Origin: Lachnospiraceae bacterium UBA7182
Lineage (GTDB): Bacteria; Bacillota; Clostridia; Lachnospirales; Lachnospiraceae
Assembly: GCA_002491115.1 (NCBI GenBank)
Contig: DKVI01000058.1
Location: 1 to 37,167, forward strand
Reading direction: 5' to 3'
Length of the DNA stretch: 37,167 nt
Shown here: in pieces, positions 14,601-22,413 of the stretch
How positions within the stretch are numbered: position 1 is the stretch's first letter
How the letters are laid out: the number at the start of each line of letters is the position of its first letter
Made by a program: the position numbers and the translations under genes
The notes under the pieces: generated by a model
Told to the model about the DNA's origin: nothing
Databases searched by the model: none
The model's input: the letters and a program-made list of their open reading frames with translations, nothing else

Positions 14601-15290
14601 ATGGAAAGAATCAAAATATTGGTGGTGGATGACGAGAGCCGTATGCGTAAGCTGGTCAGCGATTTTCTTGTAAAACAGAATTATCAGGTGCTGGAGGCAG
14701 GGGACGGAGAAGAGGCGCTGGATCTGTTTTTCGCGCAAAAAGATATTGCGCTGGTTATTCTGGATGTGATGATGCCCAGGATGGACGGATGGCAGGTATG
14801 CAGGGAGATCCGCAATTATTCAAAGGTCCCCATTATCATGCTGACGGCAAAAGGAGACGAGAGCGACGAACTGCAGGGCTTTGGTCTGGGCGTGGATGAA
14901 TATATCACAAAGCCTTTCAGCCCCAGGATTCTGGTGGCGCGCGTGGAGGCGATCCTCAGAAGGACCAGCCTTGTGACCGGCGACGACATGATCGCCGCAG
15001 GCGGGATTGAACTGAATAAGGCTGCTCATCAGGTGCTGATCGACGGCAAAGACGTGGAGTTAAGTTATAAAGAATTTGAGCTGCTTGCCTATTTTATGGA
15101 GAATCAGGGGATTGCGCTTTCCAGGGAGAAGATACTGAACAATGTATGGAACTATGATTATTTCGGGGACGCCAGAACCATCGATACCCATGTAAAAAAA
15201 CTCAGAAACAAGCTGGGCGCCAAAGGCGAGCTGATCCGGACGATCTGGGGTATGGGGTACAAGTTCGATACGGGCGGCGCCGGTGTATAA
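14601..15290 (+). CDS. OmpR/PhoB-family response regulator (orphan)
   Basis: The 229-aa protein has an N-terminal receiver domain (acidic pocket D10-D11, phospho-acceptor D55 in VILDVMMPRMDG, conserved MLTAKGDE and KPF) and a C-terminal winged-helix DNA-binding domain (about residues 130-226, ending RTIWGMGYKF). It would bind DNA as a dimer after phosphorylation. No sensor kinase is next to it, unusual for this family, so its kinase must be elsewhere. ATG 14601 is 7 nt after AGGAG; a GTG at 14598 is too close. Its target genes are not evident. Confidence 0.93.
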   Translation: MERIKILVVDDESRMRKLVSDFLVKQNYQVLEAGDGEEALDLFFAQKDIALVILDVMMPRMDGWQVCREIRNYSKVPIIMLTAKGDESDELQGFGLGVDEYITKPFSPRILVARVEAILRRTSLVTGDDMIAAGGIELNKAAHQVLIDGKDVELSYKEFELLAYFMENQGIALSREKILNNVWNYDYFGDARTIDTHVKKLRNKLGAKGELIRTIWGMGYKFDTGGAGV

Positions 15291-15306
15291 TTTTATTTGT
15301 ATGTTA

Positions 15307-15335
15307 TTGCATTTTTACTTTGATTTGTATTATAT
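15307..15335 (+). promoter_or_regulatory. Promoter of the antitoxin gene
   Basis: TTGCAT (15307-15312), 17 nt spacer, TTATAT (15330-15335), in an AT-rich stretch about 45 nt before the antitoxin start. Confidence 0.5.
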
Positions 15336-15380
15336 TATAGATAACTTGTTGATTTTATATGGCATGTAGGAGGCACAATT

Positions 15381-15623
15381 ATGGTTACCACGGAACCGAT
15401 TAACATAAGTGATGAATATTGCAGGTTGGCTATGCAAGGCGAACCGATTTTTGACCATGAGCAGAATCTTGTCATTATTTCTATACAAAATTATCAGGAA
15501 ATGTTAAAAGCGAAGCGCAATGCGGAATATCTGGCTAAACTTGACAGAAGAATGAAGCGTCTGGAGCAGGGCGAAGGCATTCATAAGACCATGGATGAAC
15601 TGAGGGCTATGGAAAATGAATGA
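15381..15623 (+). CDS. Phd/YefM-type antitoxin
   Basis: The 80-aa protein resembles type II antitoxins of the Phd/YefM class. An N-terminal DNA-binding and dimerisation part (residues about 1-45, EPINISDEYCRLAMQGEPIF, then VIISIQNYQEML) is followed by a charged helical tail that would wrap a RelE/YoeB-type toxin. Such proteins repress their own operon and neutralise the toxin. The start codon follows GGAGGCAC. The partner toxin frame overlaps its end but is truncated, so this is now an orphan antitoxin. Confidence 0.8.
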   Translation: MVTTEPINISDEYCRLAMQGEPIFDHEQNLVIISIQNYQEMLKAKRNAEYLAKLDRRMKRLEQGEGIHKTMDELRAMENE

Positions 15624-15769
15624 TTTTACTTTTAATTGGGAAACCGGAGCCTTTAAAGCATCGCCCTGGCTATTCCAGAAGGATAGATGAAGCAAACAGA
15701 CTTGTATACGATATTGACGAATTGCAAAATATTAAAATTATATCATGTAAAGGGCATTATGAAGATTAG
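15620..15769 (+). pseudogene. Truncated YoeB/Txe-type toxin remnant
   Basis: This 49-codon frame reads GKPEPLKHRPGYSRRIDEAN, then RLVYDIDE and ISCKGHYED. It matches the C-terminal half of YoeB/Txe mRNA interferases (family pattern: GKPEPLK, SGYWSRRI, HRLVY, HY). The first roughly 40 residues are missing, and the SGYW segment is shortened with loss of the Trp. A second ATG (15616) in another frame starts MNDFTFNW and resembles a toxin start. This suggests an out-of-frame internal deletion joined the original start to the C-terminal half. It is probably inactive. Confidence 0.75.
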
Positions 15770-15780
15770 AATGTTAAAAT

Positions 15781-15829
15781 AAAAGAAGTCAGGCATCCTA
15801 TCCTCCGGACGGAGATGGATGCTTCTTTT
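15781..15829 (+). terminator. Probable terminator after the toxin-antitoxin remnant
   Basis: AAAAGAA (15781-15787) and GCATCC (15793-15798) pair with GGATGC (15817-15822) and TTCTTTT (15823-15829). There is a bulge on the 5' side and an inner CTCCG/CGGAG stem. It ends in a T-rich arm. Confidence 0.55.
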
Positions 15830-15861
15830 GTGCAAATTGTTATTTTTCTAACGATTATACA

Positions 15862-15890
15862 TTGAATAGCCCGTCAGATTGTGATAATAT
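15862..15890 (+). promoter_or_regulatory. Promoter of the MoeA-like gene
   Basis: TTGAAT (15862-15867), 17 nt spacer, TAATAT (15885-15890). Downstream, TGTA (15904-15907) and TACA (15918-15921) form an imperfect inverted repeat over the expected transcription start, a possible operator. Confidence 0.5.
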
Positions 15891-15945
15891 TAACTAAATA
15901 GGGTGTAAACATATTTATACAGCAGTCAAAGGAGGCTAAGCAACA

Positions 15946-16971
15946 ATGAAATGTATTAAAACGACAGACGCGGTAGGACATGTGCTGTGTCATGACCTTA
16001 CGAGGATTGTCAAAGACGTGATGAAAGACGCTGCTTTCAGAAAGGGGCATATCGTCACGGAAGAAGACATACCGGTGCTTTTATCCATGGGCAAGGATCA
16101 CCTGTATGTGTGGGAGAAAAACGAAAATATGCTTCATGAGGACGAAGCGGCGCAGATCATGTATGAGGTCTGTAAAAACGATCATATGAGTCCTACGCCG
16201 GTCAAAGAGGGAAAGATTGAGCTGGTGGCGGAGTGCGACGGTCTGTTCGTGGTAGATGTGGACCGCCTTGACAGAATCAATGAGACTGACGAAGTCATGA
16301 TTGCCACGCGCCATACCAATACGCCGGTGAAGAAAGGCGACCGTCTGCTGGGCACACGGGTCATTCCTCTGGTCATAGAAAAAGAGAAGATGGAGCAGGT
16401 GAAAAAGATTGCAGGGGATAAGCCGCTGGCGGCGCTGTATCCGTATAAACCTATGAAAGCAGGGATCGTGACGACAGGAAACGAAGTGTATCATGGGAGG
16501 ATTAAAGATACCTTCACGCCGGTGGTCATCGAAAAGCTGGCCTCTTATGGAATCGAGATTCTGGAACAGACGGTCTGCGACGACAATCAGGAGAAGATTA
16601 CGGCCGCGATCTTGGAATTGAAGGAAAAAGGCGCGGACCTGATCGTCTGTACCGGCGGTATGAGCGTGGACCCGGACGACCGCACGCCGGGCGCGATCAA
16701 AAATACCGGAGCGAGGATCGTCTCTTACGGCGCGCCGGTGCTTCCGGGTGCCATGTTCCTTCTGGGGTATTTTGAGGACGGTACACCGGTCATGGGACTG
16801 CCCGGATGTGTGATGTACGCCAAGGCGACCGTCTTTGACCTGGTACTTCCCAGGATTGCCGCCGGCATCGAAGTGACGAAAAAGGATCTGTCCCGGCTGG
16901 GGAACGGAGGCCTCTGCCTGGGCTGTAAGACCTGCCATTATCCAAGCTGCGGGTTTGGCAAGGGAAGATAG
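15946..16971 (+). CDS. MoeA/MogA-like molybdopterin-binding protein with Cys-rich tail
   Basis: In this 341-aa protein residues about 165-310 form a MoCF/MogA-type molybdopterin-binding domain (GIVTTGNEVYHGRI, VCTGGMSVDPDDRTPGAIK, GAPVLPGAMFLLGY, VMGLPGCVMY). The N-terminal 160 residues are distantly MoeA-like. The C-terminus carries four cysteines, C324, C327, C330 and C335 (LCLGCKTCHYPSCGFGKG), which could bind a metal or Fe-S cluster; this tail is absent from classical MoeA. The family, shorter than true MoeA (about 400 aa), is commonly found with molybdenum hydroxylase genes, where it may act in cofactor handling or sensing. It is followed after 6 nt by the ModE-fusion gene and forms a two-gene operon. 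Confidence 0.85.
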   Translation: MKCIKTTDAVGHVLCHDLTRIVKDVMKDAAFRKGHIVTEEDIPVLLSMGKDHLYVWEKNENMLHEDEAAQIMYEVCKNDHMSPTPVKEGKIELVAECDGLFVVDVDRLDRINETDEVMIATRHTNTPVKKGDRLLGTRVIPLVIEKEKMEQVKKIAGDKPLAALYPYKPMKAGIVTTGNEVYHGRIKDTFTPVVIEKLASYGIEILEQTVCDDNQEKITAAILELKEKGADLIVCTGGMSVDPDDRTPGAIKNTGARIVSYGAPVLPGAMFLLGYFEDGTPVMGLPGCVMYAKATVFDLVLPRIAAGIEVTKKDLSRLGNGGLCLGCKTCHYPSCGFGKGR

Positions 16972-16977
16972 GAATCC

Positions 16978-17877
16978 ATGAAGACGGGGGCTTTGATCCT
17001 GGCATCGCCGGATTTTGAGGCAGGCGTCCGGGGAAGCGAGGAACTTCCGGTATTTTTGCCTATGTATCCCCTGGGCGGCACGACGGTGATCAAAAGGGAG
17101 ATCGCCGCTTTCAGAAAAGAAGGGCTGTCACCGATTCTGGTGGTTTCAGGAAGCCAGAAGGAAGTGCTTCGGAATCATCTCTCCCATAACGGAGTCGTTT
17201 TTGTGGAAGATGAAAGATACAGAGAACACAGCCGGGAAGATACGTTTTTACTGGGACTGGAAGCGGCCAGGCCTCTGATGGACCGGGTCATAGTCCTTCA
17301 GGTGGAGTATCCGGTCTTTTCAAAACAGACGCTGAAAGAACTTTTACAGTGCAAAACGGACACTGTTCTGACCTGTGAAGGAAAAGAAGGCGGTCTTGGA
17401 GTTTATATTTTCCCCAGAAGCGGGGAAACAGAAGCGCAGAAGCTTGCGGTGGACGATCCGGGGATTCTGATTTCTCTTCTGGAAGAAAACGGAGCGAAGC
17501 AGGCGGAAGCTTATGTGAAAGCGCAGCGTCAGATCAATGAGCTTCGTTTCAGAAACCGGCTGGTCCTTTCAAAAGAAGAAGACTTCTTCGGGCCGGGTGT
17601 CTATCAGCTTCTGACCTGTATTGACCGGACCGGTTCCATTTATGCCGCGGCAAAAGAGATGAATATGTCTTATACAAAAAGCTGGAAAATGATTAACAAA
17701 GCAGAAGAAGAGATGGGTTTTCCCTTTCTGGAACGGCGCAACGGCGGAAAGGACGGCGGAAGTTCTACCATCACAAAGGAAGGCAGGCTGTTTATGGAGC
17801 GATATCATGCGCTGGCAGAAGATATGGAGCGCATGGGGAGAAATTTTTTTGATATTTATTTTGGAGATTTTCAGTAA
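16978..17877 (+). CDS. Fusion of MobA/MocA-like nucleotidyltransferase domain and ModE-type winged helix
   Basis: The 299-aa protein has an N-terminal part (about 1-190) that resembles MobA/MocA cytidylyltransferases in order (LILA start, VVSGSQKEVLRNHL, FLLGLEAA, VIVLQVEYPVFSKQTL). The usual nucleotide loop LAAGxSxRMG is degenerate (ASPDFEAGVRGSEELP), so catalysis is doubtful. Residues about 205-290 are a LysR/ModE-type helix-turn-helix (GSIYAAAKEMNMSYTKSWKM, then FLERRNGGKDGGSS). The combination suggests a regulator that senses a nucleotide or molybdopterin-type ligand and controls the molybdenum genes; this is inference. It is coupled to the MoeA-like gene and followed by a strong terminator. 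Confidence 0.8.
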   Translation: MKTGALILASPDFEAGVRGSEELPVFLPMYPLGGTTVIKREIAAFRKEGLSPILVVSGSQKEVLRNHLSHNGVVFVEDERYREHSREDTFLLGLEAARPLMDRVIVLQVEYPVFSKQTLKELLQCKTDTVLTCEGKEGGLGVYIFPRSGETEAQKLAVDDPGILISLLEENGAKQAEAYVKAQRQINELRFRNRLVLSKEEDFFGPGVYQLLTCIDRTGSIYAAAKEMNMSYTKSWKMINKAEEEMGFPFLERRNGGKDGGSSTITKEGRLFMERYHALAEDMERMGRNFFDIYFGDFQ

Positions 17878-17893
17878 AAAGGACAGGACATTT

Positions 17894-17925
17894 AAAAGCA
17901 GGTACGATCAGTACCTGCTTTTTTT
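17894..17925 (+). terminator. Terminator after the MoeA-like / ModE-fusion operon
   Basis: AAAAGCAGGTAC (17894-17905) pairs perfectly with GTACCTGCTTTT (17911-17922) around a 5-nt loop, followed by further T residues. Confidence 0.9.
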
Positions 17926-17967
17926 AAGTGTGCCCGGCGGGCACATATTTTACTTGCTGCCATAAAA

Positions 17968-18795
17968 TTAAAATTGGAGTTTCCGAAATTCCGTTGGCGT
18001 CATTCCGGTGTTGGTCCGGAACGCACGGGTGAAATGAGAGGCGCTGTTGAAGCCGCATTGTTCGGCGATTTCTTCTATGGAGGCAGACGACCCAACCAGC
18101 CTGTGCTTGGCTTGTCGCAGCCGGTAGGCCAGCAGATACTCATGCGGCGTACAATTCAGAGAACGTTTAAAGCTGCGGATCAGATGAGGCTTGCTGATTC
18201 GGCATTGTTCCGCCAGATCGTCCAGGGATACCGACTCGCTGTAATGGACACGTATAAAATCCGCGGCAGGACGCAGAAACCCTTCCGCCAGCCCGCTGTA
18301 CTGCCAGGCGCTGGCCAGACGGCAAAGGATGCGGCTGATCAATAAGGAAAGATGATGCTCGTCCACAATATCCGCTTCCGCAATCCGAAGCACACTGATA
18401 AAATCCTGTTCCATCCCCTTATCACCGGGAAACAGGACGCCCCGCTGGGAGTAAAGGTACTCCGCATAGAATATGCTGCTGCATCCTCCGAAATGAAACC
18501 AGAGAAATTCCACTGTATCCTTACAATAATAGCGGTGGGGAAACCGGCAGTCCAGAAAGACCACTTCGCCTTCGGAGGCTGTATAGACACGGTTCTGTGT
18601 TTCCACCGTAAGAGCGCCGCGGCGTATGTACATCAGCAGGAACAGGTCCAGAGAATCCCGGGCAATGCAATACTGGCTGTCGCAGTAAAAATGCCCGAAC
18701 CTGGAACAATAGTAAAGTGCTTTTTTTGCAAATTTAGAAGGGGTGGCGAAGTCCATAAAAGAATTTCCGGTTACGCCTTTATCTATAATTTTCAT
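17968..18795 (-). CDS. AraC-family transcriptional regulator
   Basis: The 275-aa protein has an N-terminal cupin-type ligand-binding domain (about 35-150, with FLLMYIRRGALTVE, GEVVFLDCRFPHRYYC and FLWFHFGG) and a C-terminal AraC DNA-binding domain with two helix-turn-helices (about 175-272; VSLDDLAEQCRISKPHLIRS and the signature IEEIAEQCGFNSASHFTRAF). The frame opens at 18900, but the ATG at 18795, behind AAGGCGG, starts at the more natural MKIIDKG. It is divergent from the sugar-metabolism genes at 19105 and probably activates them in response to their substrate. Confidence 0.9.
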   Translation of the reverse strand: MKIIDKGVTGNSFMDFATPSKFAKKALYYCSRFGHFYCDSQYCIARDSLDLFLLMYIRRGALTVETQNRVYTASEGEVVFLDCRFPHRYYCKDTVEFLWFHFGGCSSIFYAEYLYSQRGVLFPGDKGMEQDFISVLRIAEADIVDEHHLSLLISRILCRLASAWQYSGLAEGFLRPAADFIRVHYSESVSLDDLAEQCRISKPHLIRSFKRSLNCTPHEYLLAYRLRQAKHRLVGSSASIEEIAEQCGFNSASHFTRAFRTNTGMTPTEFRKLQF

Positions 18796-18870
18796 AAAGC
18801 ATTCCGCCTTCAATATACGATTCAGTAAATATATTTGTAAAATACGAAATTTTTTATTGATTATATAACA

Positions 18871-18903
18871 CTTTTGGCAGTTGCACAAGCATGCTGTCAA
18901 AAG
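18871..18903. repeat. Inverted repeat in the divergent region, possible operator
   Basis: CTTTTGGCAG (18871-18880) and CTGTCAAAAG (18894-18903) form an inverted repeat with one mismatch and a 13-nt centre. It lies in the 309-nt space between the divergent AraC gene and the dehydrogenase, near the regulator's own start. It may be an operator; AraC proteins more often use direct repeats, so this is tentative. The rest of the space (18904-19009) shows nothing else I can name. Confidence 0.35.
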
Positions 18904-19009
18904 CGTGAAAGCAGCATATTAGACAATTTTTGGACGGCTGAATTGTGCAATGTGATGAACAGTGTTAAAAGGATGATAATTTTTGTATAAAACAGGAGAA
19001 TTTGTTGCA

Positions 19010-19038
19010 TTGGATTTCCTTCCGGCAGGCGGTATCAT
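19010..19038 (+). promoter_or_regulatory. Promoter of the sugar/cyclitol gene cluster
   Basis: TTGGAT (19010-19015), 17 nt spacer, TATCAT (19033-19038), about 65 nt before the first dehydrogenase, whose start has AAAGGAGG. Confidence 0.5.
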
Positions 19039-19104
19039 TACATTATTCACCGGTATAGCGATGAACGCAAACGAACCGGATCTATTTTAAAGGAGGATAT
19101 TTTT

Positions 19105-20232
19105 ATGAAAGAAATTCACATTGGCCTGGTTGGCTCAGGCTGGATGGGTAAGGCGCACAGTTCTGCTCTGACGGACGCGCAGATGCTTTTCGGTCCCGAA
19201 TACGGTGTGGCCGTGTTTGAGATTGTGGCGGATTCTAACCTGGAGGCCGCCAGGTCCGCTCAGGAAAAAATTGGCTTTAAGCGGGTCAGCGGCGACTGGC
19301 ACGACGTGGTAACCGATCCTGCTGTGGATTTGGTGGACATTGCCACGCCTAACGCTTTCCACTATGTCGTGGCCAAAGCTGCCCTGGAGAATGGTAAAAA
19401 CGTTTACTGCGAGAAGCCTCTCTCCATCTCCGCCAATGAGTCCAGAGAGCTGGCAGAGCCGGCTGAGAAAAAGGGCGTTGTCAACTATGTGGGCTACAAC
19501 AACACCATGAATCCCGCCAACGCTTATGTCCGGGAGCTGGTGCAGTCCGGTGCGCTGGGAAAGATTATGCGTTTCACTGGTACCTATGACCAGGATCAGT
19601 TACTGGACGAGAGTCTGCCCATTACCTGGCGGCACATTAATAAACTGGCGGGTTGTGGCGCCCTGGGCGACTTGGGGTCTCACTTGCTGTCTATCTCTCA
19701 ATTCATCATGGGGGATATCACTGCCGTCAACGCCATGAGTACTTTGGTGTTCCCAAGGCGTCCCAAAGCTCCCGGTTCTGCAGAGATGGCGGATGTGGAA
19801 AATGAGGACATTATGACTTTTATGGCTGAGTACGCCAACGGAGCCGTGGGTACGATCGCCTGCTCCCGCGTAGCTACGGGCCGGAAAAATTACCTTTGTT
19901 ATGAAATCCAGGGTACCCGGGGTTCTGTCCGCTATGATCTGGAGCGCATGGGCGAGGTGCAGGTCTACTTTCAATCTGATGACGAACGGGACCGGGGGTT
20001 CCGTACCGTCCTGCTCAATCCCAGGCACAAGGGGTATTCCGCGTTCCAGCCTGCCGGCGGCATCTCCATCGCTTATAACGACATGAAGATACTGGAGGTC
20101 CACGAGCTTTTTGCCGCTCTGACCCAGGGAGCGCCGTATAACTGTAATTTCGAGTTTGGCTATAAGATCGACCGTACGGTTGCCGCGGTCCTGGAATCCG
20201 CCAGAAAGCGTTCCTGGGTGACCGTGAAGTAA
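19105..20232 (+). CDS. Gfo/Idh/MocA-family NAD(P)-dependent dehydrogenase (first copy)
   Basis: The 375-aa protein has an N-terminal Rossmann fold (IGLVGSGWMGKAHSSAL, about residues 5-21), the family motif with the catalytic Lys (NVYCEKPLSISANES, about residues 107-121), a second GALG-x-IMRFTGTY segment, and GCGALGDLGSHLLS with the conserved Asp and His. These enzymes oxidise or reduce a hydroxyl of sugars or inositols. The closest look is to inositol 2-dehydrogenase-like members, but the substrate cannot be assigned. It is the first gene of a probable four-gene operon, 16 nt before the TIM-barrel enzyme. Confidence 0.9.
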   Translation: MKEIHIGLVGSGWMGKAHSSALTDAQMLFGPEYGVAVFEIVADSNLEAARSAQEKIGFKRVSGDWHDVVTDPAVDLVDIATPNAFHYVVAKAALENGKNVYCEKPLSISANESRELAEPAEKKGVVNYVGYNNTMNPANAYVRELVQSGALGKIMRFTGTYDQDQLLDESLPITWRHINKLAGCGALGDLGSHLLSISQFIMGDITAVNAMSTLVFPRRPKAPGSAEMADVENEDIMTFMAEYANGAVGTIACSRVATGRKNYLCYEIQGTRGSVRYDLERMGEVQVYFQSDDERDRGFRTVLLNPRHKGYSAFQPAGGISIAYNDMKILEVHELFAALTQGAPYNCNFEFGYKIDRTVAAVLESARKRSWVTVK

Positions 20233-20248
20233 GAAAGGAGGAAGCAAA

Positions 20249-21127
20249 ATGGCTGTTAAAGTTGGTATTGCCCCGGATTCCTGGGGGGTATGGTTCCCGG
20301 AGCATGAAAAACAGACTCCCTGGTACCGCTGTATGGACGAGATGAAGGTGGCAGGCTACGAGGGAGTGGAACTTGGTCCTTGGGGCTATTTCCCCCAAGA
20401 TCCGGCTATCCTGAAAAACGCGCTGAACGCCCGGGGTCTGTCCCTGGTGGCTGGTACAGTGGGCGGCAATTTCCTGGACGATCAGTCCGTTGATGAAATG
20501 TGTGAAACCATTGATGACATCGCGGCACTGCTGAAGCATTTTCCGGAGGCGAAGTATATAGTCCTTTTGCCCGCTATGTACACCGATCTGGAGACCGGCG
20601 AGCCTGTTATGGATCCAAATCTTACTGACGAACAGTGGATGACCTACTGCCGCAATGTCCAGCGGGCGGCTGACCGCGCCGCTGCTCAGGGATTTATCGG
20701 CGCTTTCCATCCCCATGTGGACTGCCATGTGCAGACGGAGGAGCAGATTGAGAGGCTGCTGAAGGATACCGATGTGGTTCTCTGTTTTGATACCGGTCAT
20801 CATGTTTACGGCGGCGGCGAGCCTGTTTCTTTCTACCGTAAGCATGCGGACCGTATTCCTTACATTCACATCAAGGACTGTGACTTAAGCGTCAAGGCGA
20901 AGATGGACGCAGAGCACTGGTCCTTTGCCAGAGCTGTTACCAAGGATATTATGGTGGAGCCGGGAAAAGGCAGTATTGACTTTGCCGATCTGCGTAAAGC
21001 ACTGGACGAAAAAGGATATGACGGCTGGGTTGTGGTGGAGCAGGACTTGTTCCCTGTCAAGTCTTTTGACCTCCCTCTGCCTGTTGCGGCGCGGGGCCGG
21101 GAGAATCTGGCGAAAGCCGGTTTTTAA
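20249..21127 (+). CDS. IolE-like sugar isomerase/dehydratase (TIM barrel)
   Basis: The 292-aa AP-endonuclease-2/xylose-isomerase-type TIM barrel opens with KVGIAPDSWGVWFPE, followed by GYEGVELGPWGYFPQDPAIL and GLSLVAGTVGGNF, a pattern shared with IolE (2-keto-myo-inositol dehydratase) and related epimerases. Metal-ligand candidates are in HPHVDCHVQ, FDTGHHVYGG, IHIKDCD and VVVEQDLF. With the preceding dehydrogenase it would act on a keto-sugar or inosose. It has an AGGAGG site and is very close to the upstream gene; a stem-loop without T-run follows. Confidence 0.85.
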   Translation: MAVKVGIAPDSWGVWFPEHEKQTPWYRCMDEMKVAGYEGVELGPWGYFPQDPAILKNALNARGLSLVAGTVGGNFLDDQSVDEMCETIDDIAALLKHFPEAKYIVLLPAMYTDLETGEPVMDPNLTDEQWMTYCRNVQRAADRAAAQGFIGAFHPHVDCHVQTEEQIERLLKDTDVVLCFDTGHHVYGGGEPVSFYRKHADRIPYIHIKDCDLSVKAKMDAEHWSFARAVTKDIMVEPGKGSIDFADLRKALDEKGYDGWVVVEQDLFPVKSFDLPLPVAARGRENLAKAGF

Positions 21128-21144
21128 ATTCTTTTAATATTTAT

Positions 21145-21171
21145 GCCCCGTAGTCCTGGAGGCTATGGGGC
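21145..21171 (+). repeat. Stem-loop between the TIM-barrel and second dehydrogenase genes
   Basis: GCCCCGTAG (21145-21153) pairs with CTATGGGGC (21163-21171), 9 bp with one wobble, loop of 9 nt. No T-run follows, so it is more likely an mRNA processing or stability element than a terminator. The 92-nt gap holds nothing else clear. Confidence 0.5.
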
Positions 21172-21219
21172 GTAAGTATATCCGGCATTTGGCCCGGAAA
21201 AGGTACAGGAGGCTGTTTT

Positions 21220-22359
21220 ATGAAAAAAATATCTTTTGGTATGGTGGGTGGAGGAAACGGCGCATTCATCGGAGATGTACATCGGCGGGGGGCGGTGATG
21301 GACAATCTTGCCGTATTAAGTGCGGGTTGTTTTTCACGCGATCTTCAGAAAAATAAAGAGACCGCCTTTTTGTGGGGAGTTCCAGAGGACCGCATTTATT
21401 CCGGCTATGAGGAAATGGCTGCCGCCGAAGCGTCGAAATCAGACGGGATTGACTTTGTTTCCATAGTGACGCCTACCGATACGCATTATGCCATTGCGAA
21501 ATGTTTTCTGGAACACGGTATTCATGTGGTCTGCGACAAGCCGGTTACGACAACACTGGAGGAATGCCGGAAGTTGCAAAGGCTGGCCGGGGAAAAGGGA
21601 CTTCTTTTCTGTGTTACCTATACATATGCTTCTTATGCTGTTATTCAGCAGGCCAGGGAGATGATTCGCCAGGGCGCGATTGGAAATATCATCAATATCA
21701 TTGCCGAATATCCGCAGGACTGGCTGATTGTGTCCAGAGCGTCTGGGGCTTCCGCCAAATACGCCTGGAGGCTGGACCCGGCGCGCAGCGGCGGGACGGC
21801 ATGCTGCTCTGACATCGGGACACACCTGGAGGCGCTGATCTCGAAAATGACCGGGATTCGTCTGGAAGCGGTGCTGGCGCGGTTTATACATTTTCAGGGA
21901 TCACCTCTGGAGCATGATATCCAGGTCCTGCTCAGATATGAAAATAACATCCCCGGTTTGCTGTGGGCGTCTCAGATTGCGGCGGGAAATGACTGCGGCG
22001 TGCGTATCCGTGTGTTTGGGGAGCAGGGTTCTCTGGAATGGACGCATACACGGCCCATGGAACTTCGCTATGCACCGCTGGAAGGGCCGGTACAGATTCT
22101 GACAGCGAACAAGCCTTATTGTTATAGTGCCTGCACCAGTCTTTGCCGCCTTCCGGCAGGACATCCGGAGGGCTTTTATGAGGCGTTTGGCAATATTTAC
22201 CAGGGCTTCTGCCGGCATCTGGCGGCCCTCAAAAAAGGTAAAGCAGCGGAACACTTCACTTATCCGACAATTGAGGACGCCGCGGCAGGACTCCGGTTTA
22301 CCGCCGCCTGTCTTCGGTCCGAACAAAACGGGAATGTCTGGACTGCGCTGGATGAATGA
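21220..22359 (+). CDS. Gfo/Idh/MocA-family NAD(P)-dependent dehydrogenase (second copy)
   Basis: The 379-aa protein starts with FGMVGGGNGAFIGDVHRRGA, an altered Rossmann motif. This GGGxGAxIGxVHR form marks a subfamily distinct from the first copy. It has VSIVTPTDTHYAIAKC, the family motif in the form VVCDKPVTTTLEECR (Asp instead of Glu before Lys-Pro), and GGTACCSDIGTHLEAL in the C-terminal domain. It probably works on another position or a downstream keto intermediate of the same substrate as the first dehydrogenase. ATG follows AGGAGG, and the gene is 54 nt before the transporter. Confidence 0.88.
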   Translation: MKKISFGMVGGGNGAFIGDVHRRGAVMDNLAVLSAGCFSRDLQKNKETAFLWGVPEDRIYSGYEEMAAAEASKSDGIDFVSIVTPTDTHYAIAKCFLEHGIHVVCDKPVTTTLEECRKLQRLAGEKGLLFCVTYTYASYAVIQQAREMIRQGAIGNIINIIAEYPQDWLIVSRASGASAKYAWRLDPARSGGTACCSDIGTHLEALISKMTGIRLEAVLARFIHFQGSPLEHDIQVLLRYENNIPGLLWASQIAAGNDCGVRIRVFGEQGSLEWTHTRPMELRYAPLEGPVQILTANKPYCYSACTSLCRLPAGHPEGFYEAFGNIYQGFCRHLAALKKGKAAEHFTYPTIEDAAAGLRFTAACLRSEQNGNVWTALDE

Positions 22360-22413
22360 AAGTTTCATGTTTATTGACTATATAAATATAAATGGAGAAG
22401 TAGGAGGATTTGA

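Noticed and set aside
16978..17877. Plain molybdenum cofactor cytidylyltransferase (mocA/mobA)
   Set aside because: The nucleotide-binding loop is degenerate and the C-terminal third is a DNA-binding domain, so a regulator is more likely.
19105..22359. C-glycoside deglycosylation system (DgpA/B/C-type) of gut bacteria
   Set aside because: A dehydrogenase and a TIM-barrel protein are present, but the small DgpB-like subunit is missing and the TIM-barrel start looks IolE-like. The substrate is left open.
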